A stretch of 64,000 bases of DNA, from the NCBI GenBank assembly GCA_001414485.1, contig LLEY01000009.1:372001-436000 (forward strand), read 5' to 3'. A model generated the notes under the pieces. The model was not told where the DNA came from. It saw nothing but the letters and a program-made list of their open reading frames with translations, and ran no database searches. This DNA comes from Calycina herbarum (taxonomy: Eukaryota; Ascomycota; Leotiomycetes; Helotiales; Pezizellaceae). Positions 13,205 to 23,487 of the stretch are shown here, piece after piece. The first letter of the stretch is position 1, and every line of letters begins with the position of its first letter. Both the position numbers and the translations under genes were made by a program.

Positions 13205-13540
13205 GCTTATTGAGCAATCGGTCACTTACTCGTGGCCTTCCATTCTTTTGGTCCCCAATATTGTTTGTCTTACTCGCGGGTTACTAGCTTACGAAAGTAA
13301 CCTATGGCTTACTTGCAGCTAACCCACGAGTTACTCGTGGCTCACTCGCCACGTTGAATTTAAGTCAACCCACCACCTATCTAGAAGAAAACATGCAAGA
13401 CAATTAGTTACCACTCTGCATTCTACCTACGTATTACTTTGCTTTAAGCAAAACACCTTCGGACAATGAGTATTGAGTTACTCACAGCTTACTCGTAGCT
13501 TACTCACGAGTTACTTGCTAGCTTACTTACCAGCTAGGAA
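13205..13540. repeat. Cluster of degenerate TTACTCG(T/C)GG-type repeats
   Basis: The motif TTACT(C/T)G followed by TGG, CGG, TAG or CAG recurs more than ten times in about 330 bp, interleaved with its near-complement ACGAGTTACTCG and with GCTTACT. Dense runs lie at about 13226-13236, 13269-13350 and 13475-13535. The units are not strictly periodic, so this is a decayed tandem array rather than a clean satellite. Confidence 0.55.
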
Positions 13541-13686
13541 GTATTTCGAGAAATACTATTTAAATATAAAAGTTGTGTTTTTAAGCTCGTCTTTAAGTAT
13601 AAAACGTAGCTTATTATAGGTGATCTATGTCTCAAACTAGTCTCTTATTCCTCTCTCTAAAGCTTATCTACTACTCTCGTAAACTG

Positions 13687-14784
13687 CTAATCCCACCGAT
13701 CCATCCCCCTCAATTGGTCCTCCCCCAAAATCTCAAACTTCTTCCAATTCGTATTCTCCCTTGCCGCCTCGACCAAATACCCAGTCACCAAATGATGGAG
13801 ACAAGCTGCCCACCAAGGAGTTTTATATTTCACCCCCTTCTGTTGTGTCACGGAAATTCCCGCTGGTTTGTTTTTCCTAGCTAGATTGTACCAATCCATC
13901 TCCTTGTGGATGAGGAATACTTCTTCGGCGTTGGGAAACGTGGATCTGATTCTCAATATGAAATCTCGATATGAGGAGTGTCGAGCCAATTCGAAACTGT
14001 CGAAACCCCAGGCAAAGGGGAAGGCGATGGAAAGGATGTCTTCTGTTCCGAGGAGATGAGGGTCCTCGATGAAATCTAGGAAGGAGGGCATAAGCCGGGA
14101 TTGCGTGATTAGTATTGTATCTTTTTCTTTGAGGAATTGTATTCCTGGGGTGTGCATTTGGAAGCGGGAACAGGATTGGGCTGGGAAGATGAAATATTTG
14201 TCGGTTGGTATGCCTGCTGTTCTTGTTGAGAGACAGGTGCTTGTGTTTCCAGAGAGGGTTTCTCTTCGTGATTCGCTGGAAGCTTCGAATACTGCGTAGC
14301 GGTTGGCGTAGTCACATAGTCGTTGAGAATCTTTGCGGATGTCGGTTACTCCCCATATTATCTTATTCAGGGAAGACTCTTCATCGGACTCTTCATCGGA
14401 CTCCTCATCGGGATCCTCATTGGGATCCTCTCGGGGAGTGGTTTGGGGGACTAGAAGACCGATGGGATCTATGCGTACGTCTATTAGTCGGGGACCGGGG
14501 ATGGCGCTCTTCCATATCTTGTGTCTGATTTCTGCGGGGAAATTTGCAAACTGAGGAAATTTGGGAAACCGTCGGACTTTGGCCCCAGTTCTGTGGGAGG
14601 TTAGGATGTTATATTTTGGGTGAGATGAGGTTTGTACTTACTTGTAGAGTTGTTTTGCGAGATTTCTATCGTTGACGAAAGAGCGACCTAGGTCGATTGC
14701 GTATGCGAGTTTTGGTGGCATGTCGCATACATCCTCTTCCAGCTTTGGCTCTAAAGGGACCATGATCTTGTTGTTTTGTGACAT
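13687..14784 (-). CDS. 2EXR domain-containing protein
   Basis: Two exons, 14784-14642 and 14590-13687, are joined through a 51-nt GTAAGT...CACAG intron and give 348 residues. After the join, FPKFPQFANFPAEIRHKIW and AIPGPRLIDVRIDP form the characteristic 2EXR motif (formerly seen as F-box-like), about residues 55-95. 2EXR proteins are numerous in filamentous fungi and have no established biochemical role. An acidic low-complexity stretch of EDP and DEES repeats follows (DNA about 14371-14440), encoded by short tandem repeats. The rest is the usual less conserved 2EXR C-terminal region with many aromatic residues. The ATG at 14784 was chosen because it precedes MSQNNK. An in-frame ATG at 14916 would add 44 residues and cannot be excluded. 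Confidence 0.75.
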
Positions 14785-16130
14785 TTGTTCTCGTGAATCG
14801 GGAAAAATCTTGATGTATGAAATGTAGTAACGGAATTTTGAATCGCGAGTTGGAGAATTTGGGTTGAGAATTTGGGGGAGATAAATGGTATAGATACGAT
14901 GGAGAGAGTTCCACAATAACTTGAGGCTACTTTAATTTTTGACGTGTAAATTCATCGTACTACTAAACCACTAAGTTCTAGTGAAAATACTTAAAACCCG
15001 TCCGTGGAAATTCAGACACTAGTCTTAGTCTGTTGCCAGATAGAAACCACTTAGCTTGAAGCACTTTCGCTGATGTCATCCGCAAAACCGTGAGGAAGTA
15101 TTATTCAAAGACGTTTAGAAAACAAGAAAGCTCTGAAATGTAGGATGTTTCTACAGTTCCGCCCCAGAGAGGTGTGCATACAGGTTCTTTTAGTGTAACT
15201 CGAAAAGTTGTGAGTAAACTACCAATTACCCAGTAAGCCAAGGAATATTTGGGGGGCCAAAAATGAGAGTTGCGAGTGAGCCAGTAAACACCAAGTAATC
15301 CAAGCATCACATTTGGGGAGTTGTGAGGGCAAACACCAATGCTATCCCTCGCAATGAACATAACAAACCAGAAACCCGATTTTCTCTTCTTGTACAATAG
15401 GATAAAAGGGCAAAGAATGATGCGAATTCTTATCATCGCTCCTCAATTCTCTCGAGCACCCGCATCCTCCCATCGTTCCGGAGCAAAAAAATAGGGAATA
15501 TCTCGAGGAAGTGGACTGATTGTGAATAGAACAAAAAGGATACATTGAAAAGGACGACTTGGAGTCAGCATATGCAATATGTTCCCATGAGGGGGAGAAA
15601 AGATAAGCAAGGCTCGATATACGTGGCACAAAGAAGACAGGCTCAAGGTCCATGCCCAGGAGAAAAGGAGACACTCGTTGCAAATCAGAAGAGATGTGGC
15701 TACTTCTAGGAGGGCATCTCGTCGTCGTCAAACGTCGGGTAGATAGCGGAAGCGACCCCCTGTGTTTTCGTCCGTGTCCTCCTATGATGCTGATCGGCAC
15801 GTCACCTTTGGAGTCGGTGATCAGTTCACTCGACTCGCGATCTGACTCTGACTGCCGTGCGAGGACTCGGCCGAGTAGCGTCGAATGCGTAGGGTATGGT
15901 ATCTCCAAACACTTGGAACCAACAATGCGCAACCCTGTGAACACGACATTGACAGCACACGAGGCCTCTAACCTAGCTCCCTGTCCTGTTCCTGTGTTAC
16001 CGTTACCCTTACGGTACGTACCCTTCGCAAACCGAGGGGTACATAACAGCTTTCCTTTCCTCAGCAACCTCTTCCAAACGAAAAATCTACGCAGAAAAAC
16101 CCTCCTCCTGAAAATAGCAAAAGAATCCAA
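14785..16130. other. Intergenic region between divergent genes
   Basis: This separates the minus-strand 2EXR gene from the plus-strand Mpv17 gene and so probably holds both promoters. A 262-codon minus-strand open frame (15342-16130) covers much of it, but its composition is unlike a conserved protein and I treat it as chance. Nothing else is recognisable. Confidence 0.4.
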
Positions 16131-16839
16131 ATGTCTTCACCATTAATTCGCTCCACCCTTCAGTCATGCATTCTTGCAGCGTTGAGCAATCTGACAGCTC
16201 AGGTTATCATGGCATATAGAGGCGAGGTACTTATCACAGAGGTGCTTCTACCACCTGCAGGTACTGACCATCCATCCATAGTCTGCATATACGATCAACT
16301 GGACACCGATCTTTCAATTTATCATATTCAACGCTTTGAATTGTCCTCCAAACTTCCTATGGTGTGATAGTCCTCTGCTCCTGTACTCTGCAGCAAATAC
16401 TAATTGTTTTCCCAGGCAATCCTACCTCGAATCTGCCTTTCCCTCCACCTACACGACCCCCTCCAAATCTGCAGTCGCAGCCGCTGCCACGAACAACGAG
16501 AAGGAACTCGACCGCGAGGAAAAGACCCACGAGATCCTTGAAACCAAGCTTTCCGTCCCCAATACCCTCATCAAGTTCGTCCTCGACCAAACAATTGGCG
16601 CGGCATTAAACACGATGATGTTTTCGTTTGTCATGGCGGGTTTCAAAGGCGCAACTTTTGCACAAGCGGTGGTCACGACCCAACAGGAATTCCTCCCATT
16701 CATGCGAGCTGGTTGGACGTTATGGCCTGCTATCAGTGCTCTCAACTTTACGGTTGTGCGAAGCGTGGAGATGAGACAATTGTTGGGAAGTCTTGCTGGA
16801 TTTGGATGGAATATATATCTCAGTTTGGCTTCCGGATGA
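16131..16839 (+). CDS. Mpv17/PMP22 family membrane protein
   Basis: Three exons, 16131-16226, 16282-16361 and 16416-16839, give 199 residues, the normal length for the family. Members are four-helix proteins of the mitochondrial inner membrane or peroxisomal membrane (yeast Sym1, mammalian Mpv17 and PMP22) and are thought to form channels or affect metabolite transport. The N-terminal LIRSTLQSCILAALSNLTAQ helix, INWTPIFQFIIFNALNCPPNFLW spanning exon 2, and the C-terminal PNTLIKFVLDQTIGAALNT, MRAGWTLWPAISALNFTVV and LGSLAGFGWNIYLSL are all diagnostic. The splice joins restore the conserved NCPPNFLWQSYLE. Which of the two organelles it serves cannot be decided. Confidence 0.88.
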
Positions 16840-17253
16840 GACATACACAGTGAGTTGAGATACCCGGAAAGGCAAGATAAAGGGAAAGAACATGGGTTAG
16901 AGCAGAAGTTTCACGACTAGACATGACATGGAATGATAGGACTGGGTTTCGCCAGTGGCGCATGGAGTTAAGATAGAGCATCGTGTGGGTTGTCAGATTA
17001 TTTCAGATAAGACACTTTTAAAGTTGCGAGACGATTTTCTACGCCAATATTTCAATAGAAGAGGAATTTGCACAATTTCTGTGTGAATATTTTATTGATT
17101 TTTCCTCTGGAGCTGGTTACTCTTTAGACTCTTTCTATTTACTTCACAATTCACTGACAGGAAAACCCGGGTATTCGAATGCACCAAAGAATAATAACAA
17201 TTTTTTGTATATTTAGCTTAGAAGGGTATCACAATACCAAGAACCAAAAGCGC

Positions 17254-17769
17254 CTACCAGAAAATCTTTGCCGCAAAACAAGACTCAACATCCGGGACTT
17301 CAGGTCCTTCCTCATCAAGAATACCAATAACACTCAACATAAATGCCGATCCCAAATCCAGTAAGCAGTTCCAATCGCCACCAAAGCCAAGAACTCGGGA
17401 CAACGAAACCAAAATTGCAAAAAGCAAGACTTGAAGAAGGAAAGACCAAACAAAGCCCAACGCTTCCCAGCGACATCGGAGATTCTGAGGCTCATTGAAC
17501 TGCTCAAAATCACCGTAAAGCAAGCCGATAGCTACAGATGCGAATCCTAGACCGAAGTCTAGGAAAGGGCTTAGGTAGGAACTAACTTGCATTTGGCTTC
17601 GAAGCAAGGAGATGAAGATGGCTGTGATGTAGGTTAGGGTTAGGAAGGAGAGTACGAAAGCTACGGCTTTGCTACGAGAAGGCTCTTCTTTGAACACAGT
17701 GTGGTCTTCCATTTCTACTAATTCTAGATCTTCGATTGTGAGAGGGGTGGCGTTGATGTTTGGAGTCAT
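17254..17769 (-). CDS. Small multi-pass membrane protein, unknown
   Basis: A single open frame of 171 residues starts at the ATG at 17769. I do not recognise a family. After a polar N-terminus of about 35 residues with acidic patches there are four hydrophobic segments at roughly residues 36-56, 66-86, 104-127 and 137-152, consistent with a four-helix membrane protein with short loops. The frame ends soon after a possible splice donor, so a short C-terminal exon is possible. The upstream neighbour transcribes towards it from 16131. Confidence 0.5.
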   Translation of the reverse strand: MTPNINATPLTIEDLELVEMEDHTVFKEEPSRSKAVAFVLSFLTLTYITAIFISLLRSQMQVSSYLSPFLDFGLGFASVAIGLLYGDFEQFNEPQNLRCRWEALGFVWSFLLQVLLFAILVSLSRVLGFGGDWNCLLDLGSAFMLSVIGILDEEGPEVPDVESCFAAKIFW

Positions 17770-17995
17770 TTTGAGGGGGTTTTGAGTTTCTTGTACTAAT
17801 ATTCTTAGCCTGTATCTGAGGCGAAACTGTAAAAGTATTGGTTCATGGTTAGTAAACTCAGCTAGGTAGGTGTTTATTTGCCTTTTCTTGAGTCTTGTTT
17901 ACTTTTTGACCAGTGCTTTTGTACTCTTTGTTGGATTGTTTGGCTTGTTATTAGGGAGCCTTTGTTCATTTGAAGCTGCTTTGTTCTCGAAATCA

Positions 17996-18040
17996 CAGTA
18001 CAATCAATCTAGTACAATCAATCTAGTACAATCAATACCT
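17996..18040. repeat. Short tandem repeat, 14-nt unit
   Basis: The unit TAGTACAATCAATC is repeated about three times head to tail in the upstream region of the 17254-17769 gene. It is a simple microsatellite-scale array. Confidence 0.7.
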
Positions 18041-18174
18041 TTGTTTCCGTCATGGGGCGGAGATAGTTCGGTGGTATTGAATGTATCACTCGCTTAGGCA
18101 AGGGGGGGTCAGATTTTGGAAGGAAAAAGCTCCGGTGGTATTATTCCCAATTATATCTGGTCAGCTTCTCTAGT

Positions 18175-18870
18175 CTAAGCATTGCAGAGATCGTCGTCGT
18201 CGAAAATGAACGACATCTCTCCACCAGCACCAACACCCGCGCCAACAACCTCTCCAACTCCTCCATTCTCTCCCTTCTCCTCTCCCTCCTTCTCAGCCTT
18301 CTCGGCCTCCTCTCTCAACGCCAAAACGGCGCGGTTGTGCTCCTGCACCTTCTTTCTCTTCCACTCCTCAACCCCTCGATCCTCCTTCACCCCCAAACTC
18401 TCCGCAAACCATCTCACCTCCTCCCCATTCTCCATCCCAACCAAGTAACCCTGAAGGCTACCCCCCTTGTGGCTCCACTCAAACCCCAATCTCTTCCAGT
18501 AGGTGCGTCGCTCGAAAGCAACGCGAACCAACTCCTCCTCCTCGAAGAGCTCCTTCTTCTGCTTCTTGCGGGCCTTCTTGGTGCTGCCGAGGACATTATC
18601 CTGGCCTATCTTCCAGGCCGCGTACTCCTCGAAGTCCAGTCGCGACATGGCGACGAGGACGATGGTGGTGGAGGAGGGATCGAGGGAGCGGACCTTGTGG
18701 TATGCGACCACATCGTTGTGAGCGAGGGCCAGGTTCTCTTGGGAGAAAAGAGGGCGGGCGGGCTCTTCCTCGACGAGGCGGGTGAGAGGCCAGTTGGGGA
18801 GGAGGGTGCGGGCGGGCTTCTCGGGGTCGTTGGTAAGGGCCAGTTCAGAGGGAGCGGACGAGGAAGACAT
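18175..18870 (-). CDS. Hypothetical protein with charged C-terminal helix
   Basis: One exon of 231 residues starts at the ATG at 18870 (MSSSSAPSEL). The open frame extends 44 codons upstream, but that part lacks a good context and reads like 5' leader. I do not recognise a family. Features are a basic KKARKKQKKE patch near the middle followed by an EEEEL acidic stretch, an EEWKRKKVQEHN...LREEAEKAEKEGEEK segment likely to be a charged helix or short coiled coil, a Gly/Val-rich spacer, and an acidic tail FIFDDDDLCNA. No signal peptide or membrane helix is present, so it is probably cytoplasmic or nuclear. The GC-rich coding bias (GAG, AAG, GCC) supports a real gene. Confidence 0.55.
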   Translation of the reverse strand: MSSSSAPSELALTNDPEKPARTLLPNWPLTRLVEEEPARPLFSQENLALAHNDVVAYHKVRSLDPSSTTIVLVAMSRLDFEEYAAWKIGQDNVLGSTKKARKKQKKELFEEEELVRVAFERRTYWKRLGFEWSHKGGSLQGYLVGMENGEEVRWFAESLGVKEDRGVEEWKRKKVQEHNRAVLALREEAEKAEKEGEEKGENGGVGEVVGAGVGAGGEMSFIFDDDDLCNA

Positions 18871-19039
18871 GATGTTGATGATGATTTGCTTGATTTCCGA
18901 GTAACAAGCGAGGTGTATTGTGTGAAAGGTGGTTGCGAGACAAAACCGCAGCGATGATGGAAATTTGTAGTGTTTGGAGGAGCGAAAACGAGTAGAAAGC
19001 AAAGGTTTACACTTATAATGGATAGGAATTCACCCTGGT

Positions 19040-20165
19040 CGGTTAGAGTTTCCTGTTTTTGAGGGCTGTAGTTTTTGTCGCTGGAAAGTTAAGCGAGGGG
19101 GTCAGTCAATCTTTGTTAATTGTTTCATATTTTTGAGGCAAAATGGACAATGAAATGATTTTACTACAGCACATTGTTCAGCGCCTTAACGCGTTTATTA
19201 CCATTCATCGTAAAATAGGTTATTGAAAAAGGTTGTATGAGACGTTTCGTAAAAGTGAATGAATTAGATGATTTTACTAATTAAGCACATAACTTGTCCT
19301 TCTTATCTTCATCATAACCTAGTTGATTGAATGAGTTTACATGAGAGGTTTCGAAAGATTAAATGAATTAGATGATTTTACTAGAGTGAACGATTTAGCT
19401 CATGGCTTTGTTCGTTGGACGATCACCTTAACTTGATTTCTCGAAGTATTTTATCTAGAATGTCTCGGAGAATTGAATTTTTTAGATAGAGATCAAATTA
19501 GACTAAAAATTTAAATCGTTAGAATTATTTCATTATTCGTATTTCTAAAACAGCTATTATAATAGAATAAAGTAAACTAATATTAGATGAAATAGTACTA
19601 GTTTTCTTACTAGATATCTCTAAATAATTATTATATAAACTTATAAGTTTTACTTATTAACTTATTTAATAGCTAAAAGTTCTCTATATAAAGATATTAT
19701 ACTAAAGACCTAGAATAATAAAGTTAAATAGTTAAAGTTACTTAGAAGATTATTACTTTACTTATTTTAAAATTATCTAATTTATATTATTATTCTAACT
19801 CTGGAATAAGATAATCTACTAGTAGATTATTAGATTATATAATTTTTAGATAAAGCTATTATACTAGATAGTCTATTATAATAAAATTATTTTAAAAAGA
19901 AGTTTAAATAAGTCTTTAAAAGTACTACGATTTTCTTAATTTCTTAGAATAAGAAACTAAAATTTAGTAAATATACTAAGTTAGAAGTTAAATTTTTTTA
20001 TTTATAGATATTAAACTAATAAAGTTTAAAAAATAGTATTATTTATATAAAGAAAGAACCTAGTAATAAGTATTAGCTATTTAGAAAGGATTATAAGGCT
20101 ACTAGTATTATTTAATTATTCTAGCTCTACTAGAATTATAAATTATAGTAAAAGGGATTTATATA
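19040..20165. repeat. RIP-mutated AT-rich block with degenerate repeats
   Basis: From about 19440 the sequence is strongly AT-rich, TpA is very common and CpA/TpG almost absent, the signature of RIP on both strands. No open frame survives. At 19150-19400 the motif AATGAATTAGATGATTTTAC recurs (starts near 19255 and 19367, with a shorter relative near 19151), spaced about 110 bp apart. The original element cannot be named. Confidence 0.65.
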
Positions 20166-22024
20166 ACGTGGTTTATCAGGACCTGGCGTATATTAGAACC
20201 TGGCGTACTTTCCTTAGTATTTAACTTTAAATATTAATAAATTAACTATAACATATTAAATTAACTATAACTACTTAGAATCCGAAGAATTAGATATATC
20301 TACATCTATTTAACAAGTTCGTATATTATAACTAGCTTTTCCGTAAGTGCTATAACGCCGTTTAGACGATTACCTCTTCTTCTTATTACCTCCCTCTACA
20401 CGTAAGTTATATCGTACTTGCTTATTAACGTTCTTTTAAGTTAAAAGATCTTAGACATCCTCTACTATAAGTGCCCTCCCTTGACATACACGAGTCTTTT
20501 TAGCTTTACGGCGTTTGCTTAAGGCTTTATTCGCTGCTCGAAGGGTATATACTTTAGTAGATAATAAGGTTATCTTATAGGCTATTCGCTCTATACCTTT
20601 TACTAATATAGCAACTATCTTAAATAGTAGAGTCGGCGAGCTCCCCTGGTAACAGGTAATCCGTTTCTAAATAAGAGTCGATTATAAGAGCGCTTTAGTA
20701 GGGTTTAACAGAGTCTAGGAGATCTAAGTGTTAGAATTAGTAGTAGAGAGTCTTAGAGGAGTTAGAGTCCGTAACCTTACGTTAAGCTTTAAAAGTACTA
20801 CTTACGGGTCAAAAGATACTAAGCTAGCTCTACGAAATCTAGCTTAAGTATTCCAGACTATTATTAATTCTTTATATACTACTATAAAAGCTAAAAAGAA
20901 CTCTACCTTTATAATATAGTTAATATAGGCTTTAATAAACATCTTAATCTACCGACTATATACCTACTTTAATATACTAAAGCACCTAATATCAAGTAGT
21001 TAGGTTATATAGGATAAGTGAGGAGGTAGTCTAAGAGTTATAATATTGTATGCTTTATAATACTCTTGAAATTCGGCCGATTTATAACTCTTATACCTAT
21101 CTAATACTAGTATTCGATATAGACCCTTTATATAACTAGTAGTATATTTATTAAAGTATTTTAGCTATTCTAGACCCGTCTCGTTGTTTATCTATCTGTT
21201 ACTTGTCGGTTTAATAACCTAGTTATATAGGAGGCCGCCGTCTGTATACTAATTCGTAAGATAATTCTTCTCTTAGACGACTAAAAATAGAGAGACATCC
21301 TAACCCTCGCTATTAATATAAGCAATTACTATAGCCTATTCCCAATTGCCTAGCTAAACTACCTTGCCTCTACTACGTCGATCTACACGTATAACAACTA
21401 TTATAAGGCAAATCATATCTATTATAAAGCCTATTTCGTCGAAGTTATAGAAATTGTAATCTAAAACGCTATATTTCACTCTTATATTTTATATAAGTTA
21501 GAACCACGTACTAATTAGGTTAAGATCTTCGTATAAGGCCCTTTAGAAGTCGTAAACACGATTAAAACACGTCTTTAACCCTAGTTATCGTTATATAAAT
21601 CGATATACCTAAAGCTTACTAGCGCGTTTCCTTCCCCGCGATTCGAGGATATAATTTACTATATCTTCTACACTAGCTAGCTAGGGTACAAACCCTCTAG
21701 AATCTAAGTTAAGTATGTTCTAAAGAATCACTTCCTTCTTAAGTTGAGTTAATTTAATATTTACTAGCCGTCGTTCTAGGAGGGGAAGTTAGCTGTTTAT
21801 TCTACGACAAAGGCTAGTTTCAGAGACTTTATAGATTTTTGCAGTAGCCCGACGACTAAGCTTTTTAGATGATCGGATAACCTCAATAGCTAAGATGATT
21901 CAAGCTTCTTAAGTTTAAATTTCCATTAGTGGTTGTTAAGATAACGCGTATTAAAATAATAAAGTAGGGAAGATGGGAAAAGTGCGCCAGGTCCTGATAT
22001 GCGCCAGGTCCTGATAAACCACGT
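20166..22024 (-). mobile_element. pogo/Fot1-like DNA transposon, copy A (RIP-inactivated)
   Basis: This is a complete 1859-bp element with terminal inverted repeats beginning ACGTGGTTTATCAGGACCTG, flanked by TA on both sides (20164-20165 and 22025-22026), the Tc1/mariner superfamily target duplication. Inside each end the motif ATCAGGACCTGGCG, or a RIP variant, occurs twice in tandem. Read on the minus strand it encodes decayed transposase. FYNFDE(T/I)GFII, the first catalytic aspartate block of the DDE domain, is visible at about 21420-21460, and a segment corresponding to the copies at 53.0 and 60.3 kb lies at 21540-21600. Many stops are present, so it is dead. It is related to copies B (52.6 kb) and C (59.9 kb). 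Confidence 0.85.
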
Positions 22025-22450
22025 TAACTATTATTTACTTATAGAAGATATATTTTCTATCTAAGTACGTTATTATCTAGACCCTCTCCTAATGTTTTAT
22101 AACCGCTTTTATAACTTAATTACAAAAGTTCAGTAAAGAATCTTTCGCTAGTATAGCCGCTGTCTCAGTGGTCGTCTTTGTCTGCACCCAACTCACGATT
22201 GTGAGGTGGGAACAAAGGGAAAATGCCATTGTCTAACTAAGACATCAAAAGACCGCGAAGGCCAGTGTCTAGTATCGAACAATAGTTCAAAACAGCGAGT
22301 ATCATGGAAATAAGAAGAACTCCATGGCAAGAATATTCCGCCATCACCGACTCACATCCCAACTCACTTTTCGACTTGGATTAATTCCCAGACCCCGTTT
22401 CATACATTTTGCGTCAGTAATTATATTCCAATCCCAAGACACGTTTTAAG
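22025..22450. other. RIP tail and promoter region
   Basis: The AT-rich RIP signature fades at about 22140. The following 300 bp have normal composition and are the likely promoter of the gene at 22451. Confidence 0.4.
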
Positions 22451-23059
22451 ATGGCACAAGGATTCTTCCAAAGACTCAGTCCCAGGTTCATAAAAAACAC
22501 CTCATCGAAAGAAAGAGAAGCCCTTACGATGTATGAAGAAACTTGCTGGTCGACCCTAGAAGGAGGATCGGACCTCAGTTCAGAATCAGATCCCTTCAAG
22601 TTATTTCATCCAACCAAAAGCACCCCTCCAGACAATAACATCCGGGATGGGCTCAAGGAAGTGAGAGGAGAGATACTTTATGATTTTGATCAACAAGTAG
22701 ACTTTTGGGATGCCAACCAAGCATCCTTTACTTATCCTTATCTCTCATTATTGTGTTTCTTTAGAGAGTATGAAGGTACTTACTGGGAGGCTGGCTTGGA
22801 AGTGGAGATCACTGATGGTTCGGGTCTGTGGGATGTGATTGACATTGATAGTCATTACGCGCAAGACTTGGAATCGTTTTTGCGTAGGCCACTTGAAGAT
22901 GTAGAAACGGAAAATGGCTACGTAAGACGAGGTGTCAACTATACCACCGCGGCTAATAGAGCAGCGGATGTTTTAGACACGGGAGATATCACAGATTCGT
23001 TGGAACGCTCTTCGATTTGGAGTCCCGTGTCTGACGAGGGACGTACTTTGTGGGTTTGA
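22451..23059 (+). CDS. Hypothetical protein, 202 aa
   Basis: An uninterrupted frame begins MAQGFFQRLSPRF and ends TLWV. I do not recognise a family. The protein is acidic, rich in Ser, Glu and Asp, has no signal peptide or membrane segment, and contains many aromatic residues in its middle (FTYPYLSLLCFF, YWEAGLEVEI), which suggests a folded domain. It lies immediately beside the RIP block and could be an accessory or lineage-specific gene. An ATG 26 codons further in (MYEETCW) is an alternative start. Confidence 0.5.
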   Translation: MAQGFFQRLSPRFIKNTSSKEREALTMYEETCWSTLEGGSDLSSESDPFKLFHPTKSTPPDNNIRDGLKEVRGEILYDFDQQVDFWDANQASFTYPYLSLLCFFREYEGTYWEAGLEVEITDGSGLWDVIDIDSHYAQDLESFLRRPLEDVETENGYVRRGVNYTTAANRAADVLDTGDITDSLERSSIWSPVSDEGRTLWV

Positions 23060-23487
23060 AGTTGCGATCAAAGACAAAAGCGATTATTTGCTTCAATGAG
23101 ACACTGAGGCGAAAATATATTGGTCAAGTGGGTTTAGCGAAGCGACTCCCCTTTACCACTAACATATAGTCCTTTACTTGCCTTTGTAAAGGAACCCAGC
23201 ACCCTTCCCCCTAAATAACAAGATTGAATAAAATATTTTCACGCTCAAAATTCACAAGTGACCCATGCTAATTCTGAACGAAATGAATTGTATACAAGAC
23301 AACTAATTACTTTCACTTAGGGAAGAGAATGTAACTCGGACACCAATCTCAAAGCCTCCAACAGCATACTGCTTCAGAAACCATATTCTTCTTCGGAACA
23401 TCAACTTGTTCAAACATTCTAATTCAACGAGCGTGTCCACAAGGATACCAGTCAAGGTCTGGTTCCTACTTCATTATCAATACTAAT

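Larger units (their letters stand above)
11444..13686. other. Intergenic region with dispersed short repeats
   Basis: I see no convincing gene in 2.2 kb. The stretch holds the zinc-finger gene's 3' flank, a pair of related 40-bp direct repeats (about 12601-12645 and 12935-12978) and a block of degenerate TTACTCG-type repeats (about 13205-13540), listed separately. A minus-strand open frame at 12348-12560 has hydrophobic character but no recognisable partner exons. Confidence 0.4.

Noticed and set aside
15342..16130. Long minus-strand open frame as a gene
   Set aside because: No family resemblance, no good start context and it overlaps the promoter region of the Mpv17 gene. Kept only as a low-interest finding.
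18182..18957. Plus-strand frames of 88 and 206 codons
   Set aside because: They are antisense shadows of the GC-rich minus-strand gene at 18175-18870; the Leu/Ser-rich translation mirrors its Glu/Lys-rich codons.
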